A DNA stretch of 64,000 nt from Neisseria zoodegmatis (GTDB lineage Bacteria > Pseudomonadota > Gammaproteobacteria > Burkholderiales > Neisseriaceae): positions 744,001 through 808,000 of the forward strand of contig NZ_LT906434.1 in assembly GCF_900187305.1 (NCBI RefSeq), in the 5' to 3' direction. The notes under the pieces are model-generated. The model worked only from the letters and a program-made list of their open reading frames with translations, searched no databases and was not told the origin of the DNA. The position numbers and the translations under genes are program-made. This document shows, one piece after another, positions 48,102 to 56,995 of the stretch (position 1 is the first letter of the stretch; each line of letters begins with the position of its first letter).

Positions 48102-50315
48102 ATGAGTAATAGCAGCACAGGAAAAAGCTTGGATAGACAAGATTTTTCACTAAAAAAACGTTATCGTAATATTACTGCATCAATCGCTGTTTTTTTGGCA
48201 TTGGTTTCAGGATTGATGTATTACGCTTATAGCATATCGGTGGACATTCAAAAGCATCAGGTACAAATCGATGCGGCCGGTACTTTGAGTGATACCTTTT
48301 ACGATATGTTGGTAACCATTCAATCTCTGCGCATCAACGATTTAGAACGGAATGTCGGGCTTGGTGAGGATGGGCAAGAAAGTAGTGCTCAAAATGTGCG
48401 TGAAAAGAATAATTCTGATGATCAAGAAAAAGAATATATCTTGATGCAAGTTGAAAATCAGAAGGTTCTGAAGGATTCTTACCAAACAGCACAGGGGTTA
48501 ATTAATGTACTTTCAAAAGGGGGAAACTACAATATCGTAGAAAGTTTCGACAGTATTCAACCCTTAGAATCAGAAGCTACCCGCAACTCTTTGGCAAAAG
48601 TTCGAGATATTTGGCAGCAGTATGATCCTTTGCTTCTTGAAACCATTCATCTTCCGATCAAACCTGATCATAATTTAGAGACCGAAAGCAAAATTGCTGC
48701 ATTTGCGGCAGAAAACCAAGAGGCTTTATATAACGGTATTGATGAGATTATTGTCGGCCTCAATGCGGAGATTATGGAACAGTCTGCAATATTGAAAACC
48801 GTGCAAATTGCCGGCATTGGTTTTTCATTGTTGTATTTCTTATTCTTTGTAACCTTTTTTATCCGCCGTTTGGAAAAATCTGACCGTGAAACAGCAGTGG
48901 CAAGACGCGAGAACCACGAAATTTTGCAAACCATCAATAGCGGCTTATTCCTGCTAGATAAAGATTTGAACATTGGTACTCAATACTCTAAAGAGCTTGA
49001 GCATTTATGGGGTAAAAAAGATTTTGGTGGCCAGAATATGCTCGATATATTGTCGGACATGGTGGCAAACTCCGAAGATTTGGAAACGGCAAACAGTTTT
49101 ATCCGCCAATTGTATAACCCCAGAGTGAAAGAGAAATTGATAGGCAGTTTGAACCCGTTTGTGCGCTGCCCGATGTTGGTGGCCAATCGGACTGGAGAAA
49201 AAGAGATCCGCTATTTGGATTTTAAATTCAACCGGGTTTATCAAGATAAAGAAATTGCGCGCGTGTTGGTAAACGTTAGTGATGAAACGAATGCGGTTTT
49301 GCTGGCTGAAAAAATTACAAAAGAGCGCAAACAAAACGATTTGCAGACAGAAATGTTGTTCTTTATTTTGAATGCGGATTCTGAGTTGCTGCGTGACTTT
49401 ATTGAAACTGCTAAGAAACGGAATAACAACATCAATGAGATTTTGAAACAGCCTGCAAAAACCCAGTCTGACTTTTTCCAAAAACTTGAAGCCATTTTCC
49501 GTGATGTTCACGGTTTGAAAGGCGATGCCAGCTCTTTAAGCCTGCATGGATTCGTATCGATTGCAGAACGGCTGGAAGACAATTTAAAAGAGCTTCAAAA
49601 GAGAAAGGTATTGAACGGCGAAGATTTCTTGATGCTGACGGTTTCGCTGGAAGAGCTGTTTAGTCTGACGAAAATGATTGAAGATCTGAATAGTCGGATT
49701 AACAAAGCCGCATCGGAAGATGAGCGTAAGCCGGTACAACCTATTAACCGCCAGAAAAACTTCTCAGACTCCGTCGCTCAACAGCTGGGTAAATATGTAG
49801 GCGAATTGGCCGAGCGTAACGGCAAAAAAGTTGACTTCAGTTGCGAGGGTATGGAGCAACGGGGCATTAGCATGATGCTCAAAAGCCAGTTAAGAGAATT
49901 GGCCGTGCAGTTATTGAGAAATGCGGTAGCTCATGGTGTTGAAAAACCGGATGTTCGCGTTAAAAACCATAAGCTTGAGTCGGGCCATCTTCGTTTGGTG
50001 CTTGAAGACAAAGACGATTGTGTGAGCTTATCGGTTCAGGATGACGGAGCAGGCATTAATCCCGAGTTGATTCGTGAAAAATTGGTAGAAAAGGGGATGT
50101 ACTCTCGAGAAGAGGCGGATAAATTGGATAAAAGAGCGTTGATCCAAAAAATATTCGTTCCGGGTTTCTCGACTGCGGCAGAAAATAACGAAGATGCCGG
50201 CCGCGGAGTGGGCATGGATATCGTCAGCGACCGTATTAAGCAAATGAAAGGCAAAGTTTCAATTGCAACGAGGTCGGGCGCTTATACCTGCATCACCTTA
50301 ACGGTACCCAAGTAA
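48102..50315 (+). CDS. Membrane-bound CheA-like sensor kinase with Hpt domain, no CheW domain
   Basis: The 737-residue protein has a membrane segment at about 27-47, an extracytoplasmic sensor region (about 48-232) and a second membrane segment (about 235-255). A PAS-like region (about 270-400) follows. Next is an Hpt helix bundle with RDVHGLKGDASSL (phospho-His 470), and then a CheA-type ATPase with LAVQLLRNAVAHGVEKPD, DDGAGINPELIREKL and DAGRGVGMDIV. The sequence ends there: the CheW-like coupling domain of true CheA is absent. It therefore senses by itself rather than through chemoreceptors. cheY-like and cheX-like genes follow directly. The signal is unknown. Confidence 0.85.
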   Translation: MSNSSTGKSLDRQDFSLKKRYRNITASIAVFLALVSGLMYYAYSISVDIQKHQVQIDAAGTLSDTFYDMLVTIQSLRINDLERNVGLGEDGQESSAQNVREKNNSDDQEKEYILMQVENQKVLKDSYQTAQGLINVLSKGGNYNIVESFDSIQPLESEATRNSLAKVRDIWQQYDPLLLETIHLPIKPDHNLETESKIAAFAAENQEALYNGIDEIIVGLNAEIMEQSAILKTVQIAGIGFSLLYFLFFVTFFIRRLEKSDRETAVARRENHEILQTINSGLFLLDKDLNIGTQYSKELEHLWGKKDFGGQNMLDILSDMVANSEDLETANSFIRQLYNPRVKEKLIGSLNPFVRCPMLVANRTGEKEIRYLDFKFNRVYQDKEIARVLVNVSDETNAVLLAEKITKERKQNDLQTEMLFFILNADSELLRDFIETAKKRNNNINEILKQPAKTQSDFFQKLEAIFRDVHGLKGDASSLSLHGFVSIAERLEDNLKELQKRKVLNGEDFLMLTVSLEELFSLTKMIEDLNSRINKAASEDERKPVQPINRQKNFSDSVAQQLGKYVGELAERNGKKVDFSCEGMEQRGISMMLKSQLRELAVQLLRNAVAHGVEKPDVRVKNHKLESGHLRLVLEDKDDCVSLSVQDDGAGINPELIREKLVEKGMYSREEADKLDKRALIQKIFVPGFSTAAENNEDAGRGVGMDIVSDRIKQMKGKVSIATRSGAYTCITLTVPK

Positions 50316-50350
50316 TTTAAAACGATAATGGCTTAATAAAAGGGAAAATG

Positions 50351-50722
50351 ATGCTCACAATTATGGTAGTAGATGACTCCAATATTATCCGTAACCGTAT
50401 TACCCGCAGCTCGGAAAATAAAGGATTTGAAGTTGTAGCGAGTGCTGCCAACGGCAGAGATGCCGTGCAGTTGTATGATGTTTTAAGGCCGAATATGGTA
50501 ACGATGGATTTAACCATGCCCGAAATGGACGGTTTGGCCTGTATCCGCCATATTATGGACTTGGATGAAAATGCGAATATTTTGGTCATTTCTGCACTTG
50601 CCGATAAGGCAACAGGCATTAAGGCGCTGGAATATGGTGCAAGAGGGTTTATTTATAAACCTTTTACCGATGAAGATTTATTTGAAGCCCTTGAGGAAAT
50701 GGCGGAAGGATTGCAGCAATGA
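50351..50722 (+). CDS. CheY-like single-domain response regulator
   Basis: A receiver domain without output domain, 123 residues. The acidic pocket VVDDS, the phospho-acceptor Asp in MDLTMPEMDG (Asp 53), SAL and the YKPF Lys are all intact, so it should accept phosphate from the upstream kinase. An AGGG site lies six bases before ATG 50351; ATG 50348 would add one Met. It overlaps the cheX-like start by 4 bp. Confidence 0.9.
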   Translation: MLTIMVVDDSNIIRNRITRSSENKGFEVVASAANGRDAVQLYDVLRPNMVTMDLTMPEMDGLACIRHIMDLDENANILVISALADKATGIKALEYGARGFIYKPFTDEDLFEALEEMAEGLQQ

Positions 50723-51174
50723 AAGAGAAACAACTTCAGGTTTTTTTAGAAGGTGTACAAAAATACTTTAGCCAGGTTGCGGGTGAAGAGATTTTTGTAG
50801 GTACGCCGTATCTTGTCGAAAACATTATGCCTGCGGCAAAGCACTATTCGGGTGTGATTGCTATTTCGGGTAGCAAAAAAGGCATTGTGTATTTTACTTC
50901 ACCGGCAAGTATGGCTCAGCGCTTGCTCGAGCTGATGGGGGAAGAAGATCTTTCTGAAGCCAACATTATGGATCTTGTAGGCGAAGTGGCGAACACCATA
51001 GCAGGCAACGCACGCAGTGAGTTTGGCGAAAACTTTGAAATTTCCGTGCCCATAGTTATCAGAGGTGCGCCTGATGAGATTATGTTGCCGAGAGAGGGGC
51101 GCTCTTTTGTGATTCCTCTTGAGTGGAAAAAATTACAGGCTGCGATTGTGATTGCTATATGTAAAGGTTATTGA
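50719..51174 (+). CDS. CheX-like CheY phosphatase
   Basis: CheX proteins dephosphorylate CheY. The 151-residue protein has the helix MDLVGEVANTIAGNARSEFG containing the catalytic ExxN motif (Glu 89, Asn 92) and the C-terminal VIPLEWKKLQAAIVI strand pattern of the family. It overlaps the receiver gene by 4 bp (ATGA), so both should be made in fixed ratio. A terminator follows. Confidence 0.87.
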   Translation: MKEKQLQVFLEGVQKYFSQVAGEEIFVGTPYLVENIMPAAKHYSGVIAISGSKKGIVYFTSPASMAQRLLELMGEEDLSEANIMDLVGEVANTIAGNARSEFGENFEISVPIVIRGAPDEIMLPREGRSFVIPLEWKKLQAAIVIAICKGY

Positions 51175-51263
51175 GTAAGCCGATAGAACGAACGCTTGTG
51201 CAAGTGGATTGATGGATAGCCGGCAGATTGGCGGTGTTCTTTCTTGAATCCGCACCATCGTTG

Positions 51264-51304
51264 GAAACGGATATTGTTTGATGTTCAGACAATATCCGTT
51301 TTTG
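51264..51304 (+). terminator. Terminator of the kinase-cheY-cheX operon
   Basis: AAACGGATATTGT / ACAATATCCGTTT with a T-run, about 90 bp after the cheX-like stop. Confidence 0.85.
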
Positions 51305-51352
51305 TTTGGAACAAGCATTTCAGACGGCCTTAAGAACTTTAGCTTTAGCTCT

Positions 51353-51425
51353 TGAGGCCGTCTGAAAACATATCGATACGCTACTTGTGACTTGAAATAT
51401 TGAGGCATATTTTCAGACGGCCTCA
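51353..51425 (-). repeat. Widely spaced DUS inverted pair downstream of the ProX-ProW gene
   Basis: TGAGGCCGTCTGAAAA and TTTTCAGACGGCCTCA are 41 bp apart, 45 bp after the stop of the minus-strand transporter gene. A third, single DUS lies near 51319. Confidence 0.65.
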
Positions 51426-51470
51426 TCGTGTAGGCTGAACTCAAAAACAGCAGAATCAATCGCAAAACAC

Positions 51471-53318
51471 CTATGATTTATTGTGCTTTTCGCCGCAACC
51501 GTAAGCCTGCGTGATGCGGTCGATAATGATGGCCAGAATTACGATGGCGGCACCGGCTTCCACGCCTTGACCGATGTTGAGCGTCTGCACCGCTTGCAAT
51601 ACGTATTCGCCCAGCCCGCGCGCGCCGATCATGGAGGCCAGCACCACCATGCCGAGCGACATCATCACGGCTTGGTTCACGCCTGCCATGATGCTGGGCT
51701 TGGCTTGCGGCAGCAGCACCCATTTCAGCAGTTGCCAGCGGTTGCTGCCGAATGCGATGGCGGCTTCAATCATCTGCGGGCTGACTTGGCGGATGCCGAG
51801 GGCGGTGAGGCGGATAAGCGGGGCGAGGGCGTACACCACGGTGGCGAACAGCGCCGGCACTTTGCCGATGCCGAACAGCATCAGCACGGGAATCAGATAT
51901 ACAAAGCTCGGCATGGTCTGCATCACGTCGAGCGCAGGCGAGAGCAGCTTGTAGAGGCGCGGGCGGTAGGCGGTGAAGATGCCGACGGGAATGCCGATGA
52001 TCACGGTGAGCAATACCGAAGCGGCCAACAGCGCGAGCGTCTGCATCAGCGCCGCCCACAGGCCGAACGAACCGATTACGTAGAAACCGCCGATGCACAA
52101 GGCGGCGAACCACCATTTGCGCGTGGCATGCCAGCCCACTACGCCGGTGAGCAGCAACACCAACCACGCGGGCAGGGCTTGCAGCAGGCGCTCCAGCGGC
52201 AGCAGCAAACCGAGCGTTACATCGCTGGCTTTACGCAGCTTGTCGCCGTGGTTTTGCACGGTTTGTTTGAGCGAACGGTTGAGGCCGTCTGAAACCGACC
52301 AGACGCGGAAAATACCGTTATTGCTTGCGGATCGAATATCGAGCTTGTTTTTCAGACGGCCTGCCGCTTCTTCGGAAACCCATTGTCGCCACACTTCGGG
52401 GTGCTGCTGCAAAAACAGCTTGGCCTGTGCTTCGCCGCTGCGTTTGTTTTCCGACATTTCCAAGATGGCGCGGTTGAGCATATCCGGCTCGAATTGCAGC
52501 CGCTCGATCATGGCGGCCAGTTCGGGGTGGGCCGTCTGAAACGGGGTGGACACGGCGACGGCGAGTTTGGAAACGGGAAAGCCCGATACGCAGCGGTTTT
52601 TGCTGGCGGGCTGCAACAGCGTTTCCCAGCAGGCGGCATCGTGGGCGGGGAAGTCCAACGGCTCGAAGCGGTATTTCGCCATCAGGCCGGTGGGCTGCCA
52701 GTAGTAAAACAAGATCGGTTTTTTCTGCTCGTAAGCGGAAGAAACGGCCGCATCCAAAGCCGCGCCGGTGCCGGGGCGGACGTTGTTGAAATGCGCGTTG
52801 AGGCCGGTGGTGTCGAGCAGGCGCGTGTTGAAGGTTTCACACGTCCAACCCGTAGGGCAGTTGAGGAAACGCGCTTTTTGCGGCGACTCGGGGTCGGGGA
52901 ACAAATCTTTGAAACGCGGCAGGTCGGCCACGCCTTTTAAATCGGGGTGCGCCTGCTTCACATAATCGGGCACATACCAGCCTTGTTTCGCCCCGCCTTT
53001 GAGCGTGTCGCCGATAACGGCGGCCTTTTTTTCTTCCACGGCTTTCTGCATCACCGGCGAGCGGCCGACCCATTGTTCGGCAATAATCTGAATATCGTCT
53101 TGCGCCAGCGCGGTTTCCAGCGCGGTGGTGGTGCCGGGCACGCTTTCGGTGGCGCAGCCGTAGCCGTCGCGCAAGATGGTGTTTAAGACGGCGGTGGTGA
53201 ATTGCCCGCTTTCCCAGTCGAGCGCGCCGAGTTTGACGGGTTTGTCGGGCTGGCAGGCCGCGGCAAAAGGGCTGGCGGCGAGTAAGACGGTAAACAGGAG
53301 CGGTTTTAAAAAAGACAT
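51471..53318 (-). CDS. Osmoprotectant ABC transporter: ProX binding protein fused to ProW permease
   Basis: The 615-residue protein begins with a signal peptide (MSFLKPLLFTVLLAASPFAA), then a substrate-binding domain of the OpuAC/ProX type (about 25-330, with LGALDWESGQFTTAVLN and the YYWQPTGLMAKY aromatic pocket). After a linker come about six membrane segments with the permease loop TALGIRQVSPQMIEAAIAFG and MVVLASMIGARGLG. Glycine betaine, proline betaine or choline are plausible substrates. No ATPase gene (proV) is adjacent. Start at 53318 is chosen for the signal peptide; it has no clear ribosome site. Three DUS lie inside. Confidence 0.85.
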   Translation of the reverse strand: MSFLKPLLFTVLLAASPFAAACQPDKPVKLGALDWESGQFTTAVLNTILRDGYGCATESVPGTTTALETALAQDDIQIIAEQWVGRSPVMQKAVEEKKAAVIGDTLKGGAKQGWYVPDYVKQAHPDLKGVADLPRFKDLFPDPESPQKARFLNCPTGWTCETFNTRLLDTTGLNAHFNNVRPGTGAALDAAVSSAYEQKKPILFYYWQPTGLMAKYRFEPLDFPAHDAACWETLLQPASKNRCVSGFPVSKLAVAVSTPFQTAHPELAAMIERLQFEPDMLNRAILEMSENKRSGEAQAKLFLQQHPEVWRQWVSEEAAGRLKNKLDIRSASNNGIFRVWSVSDGLNRSLKQTVQNHGDKLRKASDVTLGLLLPLERLLQALPAWLVLLLTGVVGWHATRKWWFAALCIGGFYVIGSFGLWAALMQTLALLAASVLLTVIIGIPVGIFTAYRPRLYKLLSPALDVMQTMPSFVYLIPVLMLFGIGKVPALFATVVYALAPLIRLTALGIRQVSPQMIEAAIAFGSNRWQLLKWVLLPQAKPSIMAGVNQAVMMSLGMVVLASMIGARGLGEYVLQAVQTLNIGQGVEAGAAIVILAIIIDRITQAYGCGEKHNKS

Positions 53319-53623
53319 CAGTATTTTGGGCTTTCGGAGGGAAACGGCAGGGGTTTCGGAAGGTTTCGGGTGCTCACACAAACAGACGCGGCAGCGGGAA
53401 ATATTCTTGCCGATTGATGAATCTGCGATAGATTTCAAGATATTAATACAGATAACGGCCTTTGCAAAACTTATTCAGGCCGTCTGAAAAATACGGCATG
53501 GTAGCCCACCCGCTTAAAAGCGTGGTTTTGCTCATAATATGTGAACCGAAACCGACCATCTTCAATCCAATCATCAAACCTGTACAATCCGCAGGACATC
53601 ACGAGCAAATGAAAGGTGCGAAT
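53319..53623. other. Divergent region between the ProX-ProW gene and the META lipoprotein gene
   Basis: It contains a DUS near 53478 and a fragment GGCCTTTGCAAAAC (53457-53470) that looks like a lone end of the MITE found elsewhere in the window. No gene was found. Confidence 0.4.
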
Positions 53624-54088
53624 ATGAAAACATGGATGGCTTTATCTGCATCAACCTTAATTTTGATGACAGGCTGTAGCTCTATGAATAATCAGTCGGA
53701 AAACAAACCCGCGCCGCCGCAGGCCGAAGCAGCGCTGCCGTCTGAAACCGCGTTGAAGCGCGTTTGGATGCTGGCCGGTTTGGAAGGATTCACGCGCGAG
53801 CAGCTGACGGCTTTGCGCGCCGAAATGGATTTGCGTTCGCTTCCCCGCGGCAGCGCCTATATGGGTTGCAACCGCATTATGCTGAATGCCGATTCGGTTA
53901 CCGCACAGCAGATTTCGTTTGGTCACGCCGCATCAACCCGCATGTATTGCGCCGACAGAATGGCTTTGGAGCAGGCTTTTACGGCCAACATCAAAGGCAG
54001 CCACACTTACCGCATAGAAGGGCATAAGCTCATTTTGCGCAGTGAATCCGGCAAGGAAATGCACTTTGTCGCCCAAGATTGGGACTGA
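53624..54088 (+). CDS. META-domain (HslJ-like) lipoprotein
   Basis: The 154-residue protein has a lipoprotein signal (LILMTGCSSM, Cys about 18), a short Pro/Ala-rich linker and a META/HslJ domain (GSAYMGCNRIMLNADSVTAQ, STRMYCADRMALEQAF, HKLILRSESGKEM). META proteins are often heat- or novobiocin-responsive outer-membrane lipoproteins. ATG 53624 has an AAGGTG site; the frame opens earlier without signal sequence. Confidence 0.85.
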   Translation: MKTWMALSASTLILMTGCSSMNNQSENKPAPPQAEAALPSETALKRVWMLAGLEGFTREQLTALRAEMDLRSLPRGSAYMGCNRIMLNADSVTAQQISFGHAASTRMYCADRMALEQAFTANIKGSHTYRIEGHKLILRSESGKEMHFVAQDWD

Positions 54089-54105
54089 TAACCGCAAATA
54101 AGGCC

Positions 54106-54247
54106 GAGACCTTTGCAAAACCCCCATTTGCGGCGCATTTCTGCGTTGTGCGCTGCCCGCTCGTTTGCCTATCGTGTGATATGTCTGCGCTCGTTGTGCT
54201 GCTATGCCTTGAACTGCATCCGCATCTGAGGGTTTTTCAAAGCTTTC
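54106..54247. mobile_element. MITE-like element with IS5/IS1106-type ends, copy 2
   Basis: Left end GAGACCTTTGCAAAACCCCC, inverted right end GAAAGCTTTGAAAAACCCTC. The core (GCGGCGCATTTCTGCGTTGT, then CTCGTTTGCCTATC) is shared with 36960-37102, so both derive from one element. It sits directly behind the META gene and against a DUS hairpin. Confidence 0.7.
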
Positions 54248-54279
54248 AGGCCGTCTGAAAATGTGTTTTCAGACGGCCT
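54248..54279 (-). terminator. DUS hairpin behind prlC
   Basis: AGGCCGTCTGAAAA / TTTTCAGACGGCCT, 4 bp loop, 26 bp after the prlC stop. Confidence 0.8.
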
Positions 54280-54304
54280 TAAACTTTAAAACAAGCCAGA
54301 TGAA

Positions 54305-56353
54305 TCAAGCGGCTTCTACATCAAACCCGCTGTGACGCAGCAACGCGTCGATTTCAGGTTCGCGGCCGCGGAAGGCTTTGAACGATTCCATCGCGCTGCG
54401 TGAACCGCCCACGGCGAGGATTTCCATCCAGAAGCGTTTGCCGGTGGCTTTGATGTCGTCGCTTTCTTCAAAGGCGGCGTAGGCATCGGCCGACAGCACT
54501 TCCGCCCATGCGTAGCTGTAATAGCCTGCCGAATAGCCGCCGGCGAAGATATGGCTGAAGCTGTTGGCAAAGCGGTTGTAGGCAGGCGGCTGGATAACGG
54601 CTACTTCTTTACGCACGTTTTCCAACACCTGCGCCCAGTTTTTCAGACGGCCTTCGTCGCTTTCGCTGTAAATCAGCATGTCGAACAGGGCAAATTCCAT
54701 TTGGCGTACGAGGAACATGCCGCGCTGGAAGTTTTTCGCCGCCACCATTTTGTCGAACAATTCGCGCGGCAGGGCGGCTCCGTTGTCTTCGTGCGACGAC
54801 ATTTCCGCCAGCACGTCGTATTCCCACGCAAAGTTTTCCATAAACTGGCTCGGCAGTTCGACTGCATCCCATTCCACGCCGTTGATGCCGGAAACACCCA
54901 ATTCGTCGACTTGCGTGAGCAGGTGGTGCAGGCCGTGGCCGGTTTCGTGGTAGAGCGTGATGATTTCGTCGTGGCTGAGGCGCGATTCTTTGCCGTTCAC
55001 GGGCGGGGTGAAGTTGCACACCAGATAAGCCACCGGCGTTTGGGTTTGGCCGATGCGGTTGCCGGAGATGAAACGGCGGCGGCCGCGGTAGTCGTTCATC
55101 CAAGCACCGCCGCGTTTGCCTTCGCGGGCAAACAGGTCGAGATACACGCCGCCGATGATCGAGCCGCCTTTTTCCAGCTCGAAATAGCGCACGTCGGGGT
55201 GCCACACGGGTACGGTTTTTTCAATGAAGTTCACGCCGTACAAACGGTTGACTTGGGCAAACAGGCCGGCCAGCACTTTGCCGACGGGGAAGTATTTTTT
55301 CACTTCGGTTTCGCTAAAAGCGTATTTGGCTTGGCGCAGCTTTTCACTGGCGTAGGTCAGATCCCACGATTGCGGGTCGGCAATGCCCAAGGTTTCGCGC
55401 GCGAACGCCTGCACTTCGGCCAAGTCTTTTTCGGCGAACGGTTTGGCGCGGCGGGCCAAGTCGTGCAGGAAATCCAGCACTTGCTGCGGGGTTTCGGCCA
55501 TTTTGGTGGCGAGCGAAAGTTCGGCGAAGTTGGCAAAACCCAGCAGTTTGGCTTCCTGCAAGGCGATTTCCAAGCGGCGACTGATGTTGGCGGTGTTGTC
55601 GAACTTGCCTTCGTCGCTCAATTCGCTGGCGCGGGTAACGTAGGCGCGGTAGATGTTTTCGCGCAATTCGCGGTTGTCGGCGTATTGCATCACGGCGATG
55701 TAGTGCGGCATTTGCAGGCCGATTTTGTAGCCTTCCTTGCCTTCGGCTTGGGCTGCGGCGGCGAACATGGCCATCGCGTCTTCGGGCAGGCCGGAGAGTT
55801 GGCTGTCGTCGTCGAAATAAAGCGCGAACGCATCGGTGGCATCGAGCACGTTTTGCGAGAACTGCGCGCCGAGCTGTGCGCCTTCGGTTTGCAGTGCGGC
55901 AAACTCGGCCTGCTGTTCGGGCGGCAGTTCGGCACCGCTTAATACGAAGTCGCGCAGGTCGTGGTTGAGTTTGGTTTGCTGGGCGGCATCGAGTTTGGCG
56001 AATTCGGGCGAGTTTTTAATTGCTTTGAAGCGTTCGTACAGCTCGATGTCTTGGCCGATTTCGGTAAAGAATACGGTTACTTCGGGCATCAATTCGTTGT
56101 ACACGGCGCGTAATTCGGGCGTGTCGGCCACGGAATTCAAATGTGCCACCACGCCCCAAATACGGCCCACGCGCTCGGTGAGGTCGGTAAGTTTTTCAAC
56201 GGTGTTTTCCCAAGTGATGTCGCTTTGGGCTTTAACGGCGGCGATTTCCGCGCGCGCTTCGGTCATGGCGGCTTCCATCGCGGGGCGGATGTCGGCGGTT
56301 TGGATGCGGTCGAAACGGGGTTCGTCGGCGAGGTTCAGTAATACGTTGCTCAT
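54305..56353 (-). CDS. prlC: Oligopeptidase A (M3 metallopeptidase)
   Basis: PrlC/OpdA degrades short peptides, including signal-peptide fragments, in the cytosol. The zinc motif is intact in LYHETGHGLHHL (HExGH). N-terminal EPRFDRIQTADIRPAMEAAM and the C-terminal GGYSAGYYSYAWAEVLSADAY are typical. Length 682 residues. A DUS pair lies upstream (56371-56404). Confidence 0.96.
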   Translation of the reverse strand: MSNVLLNLADEPRFDRIQTADIRPAMEAAMTEARAEIAAVKAQSDITWENTVEKLTDLTERVGRIWGVVAHLNSVADTPELRAVYNELMPEVTVFFTEIGQDIELYERFKAIKNSPEFAKLDAAQQTKLNHDLRDFVLSGAELPPEQQAEFAALQTEGAQLGAQFSQNVLDATDAFALYFDDDSQLSGLPEDAMAMFAAAAQAEGKEGYKIGLQMPHYIAVMQYADNRELRENIYRAYVTRASELSDEGKFDNTANISRRLEIALQEAKLLGFANFAELSLATKMAETPQQVLDFLHDLARRAKPFAEKDLAEVQAFARETLGIADPQSWDLTYASEKLRQAKYAFSETEVKKYFPVGKVLAGLFAQVNRLYGVNFIEKTVPVWHPDVRYFELEKGGSIIGGVYLDLFAREGKRGGAWMNDYRGRRRFISGNRIGQTQTPVAYLVCNFTPPVNGKESRLSHDEIITLYHETGHGLHHLLTQVDELGVSGINGVEWDAVELPSQFMENFAWEYDVLAEMSSHEDNGAALPRELFDKMVAAKNFQRGMFLVRQMEFALFDMLIYSESDEGRLKNWAQVLENVRKEVAVIQPPAYNRFANSFSHIFAGGYSAGYYSYAWAEVLSADAYAAFEESDDIKATGKRFWMEILAVGGSRSAMESFKAFRGREPEIDALLRHSGFDVEAA

Positions 56354-56668
56354 GGTTTTCCTTTGGATGTTTTCAGACGGCCTGAATGGGGAGGCCGTCT
56401 GAAAAAAACGGGTAAGATGGGAATCAAACGGGGTGTATATAGTGCCGGATGGAGTAAATTCAAAGTGCTTCTTTGATTGGCAATACGGTAAAAACGGCGG
56501 TTTCTGAATATAACAAAAATCATGCGGGCGGGGTGGGCGGTTTCATTGTTATTGTCGAATCAAATGATTAAAACCGCAAATGCCGGCAAACCCGCCGCAT
56601 CGGTTTGCTTCGCTATCGTCTCCGAATGGTATAGAATAGCCCTACACAAACCGCTACTAACTATAACT
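56354..56668. other. Divergent region between prlC and the ArsR-type gene
   Basis: It holds two DUS copies in outward inverted order (about 56371-56404) and a likely promoter for the regulator (TATAGAAT near 56630). No gene was found. Confidence 0.45.
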
Positions 56669-56965
56669 ATGGAAATATCATCCGATACCGTCCGCACGGC
56701 CATGCAGCTCAAGCTGATTGCCCATCCGCAGCGGCTGGCCATTGCGAAGCTGCTGCTGGAAAGCGAACATAGCGCCGCGGAAATTGCCCAAGCAACGGGC
56801 ATTCATGTTACCACCGTGTCCAACCATTTGAATAAAATGCGCAGCGGCGGCGCGGTTGATTTCACGCGCTACCACCGTGTGATGCAATACCGGCTCACTT
56901 CGCCGCTGATTGTCGCCGTGCTCCGTGCCGTGCAGGAAAACGGCGGTGGCAAAGAGGCCGTCTGA
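56669..56965 (+). CDS. ArsR-family winged-helix regulator
   Basis: A 98-residue transcription regulator with the ArsR helix-turn-helix: AHPQRLAIAKLLLESEHSAA, then IAQATGIHVTTVSNHLNKMR. The metal-site cysteines of classical ArsR (CxCxxC) are absent, so it is likely metal-independent. Start at 56669 follows a possible promoter; the frame opens earlier without support. A DUS supplies the stop (GCC GTC TGA). Targets unknown; xthA follows 30 bp later. Confidence 0.8.
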   Translation: MEISSDTVRTAMQLKLIAHPQRLAIAKLLLESEHSAAEIAQATGIHVTTVSNHLNKMRSGGAVDFTRYHRVMQYRLTSPLIVAVLRAVQENGGGKEAV

Positions 56966-56995
56966 AAAACGCTTTGGAAACAGACAAAACACATC

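Noticed and set aside
53462..53623. N-terminal extension of the META lipoprotein gene
   Set aside because: The extended reading starts at a DUS, has no ribosome site, and would bury the lipoprotein signal peptide.
54551..55942. 463-codon plus-strand frame across prlC
   Set aside because: Antisense of a complete M3 peptidase gene; long only because of the GC-skewed third positions.
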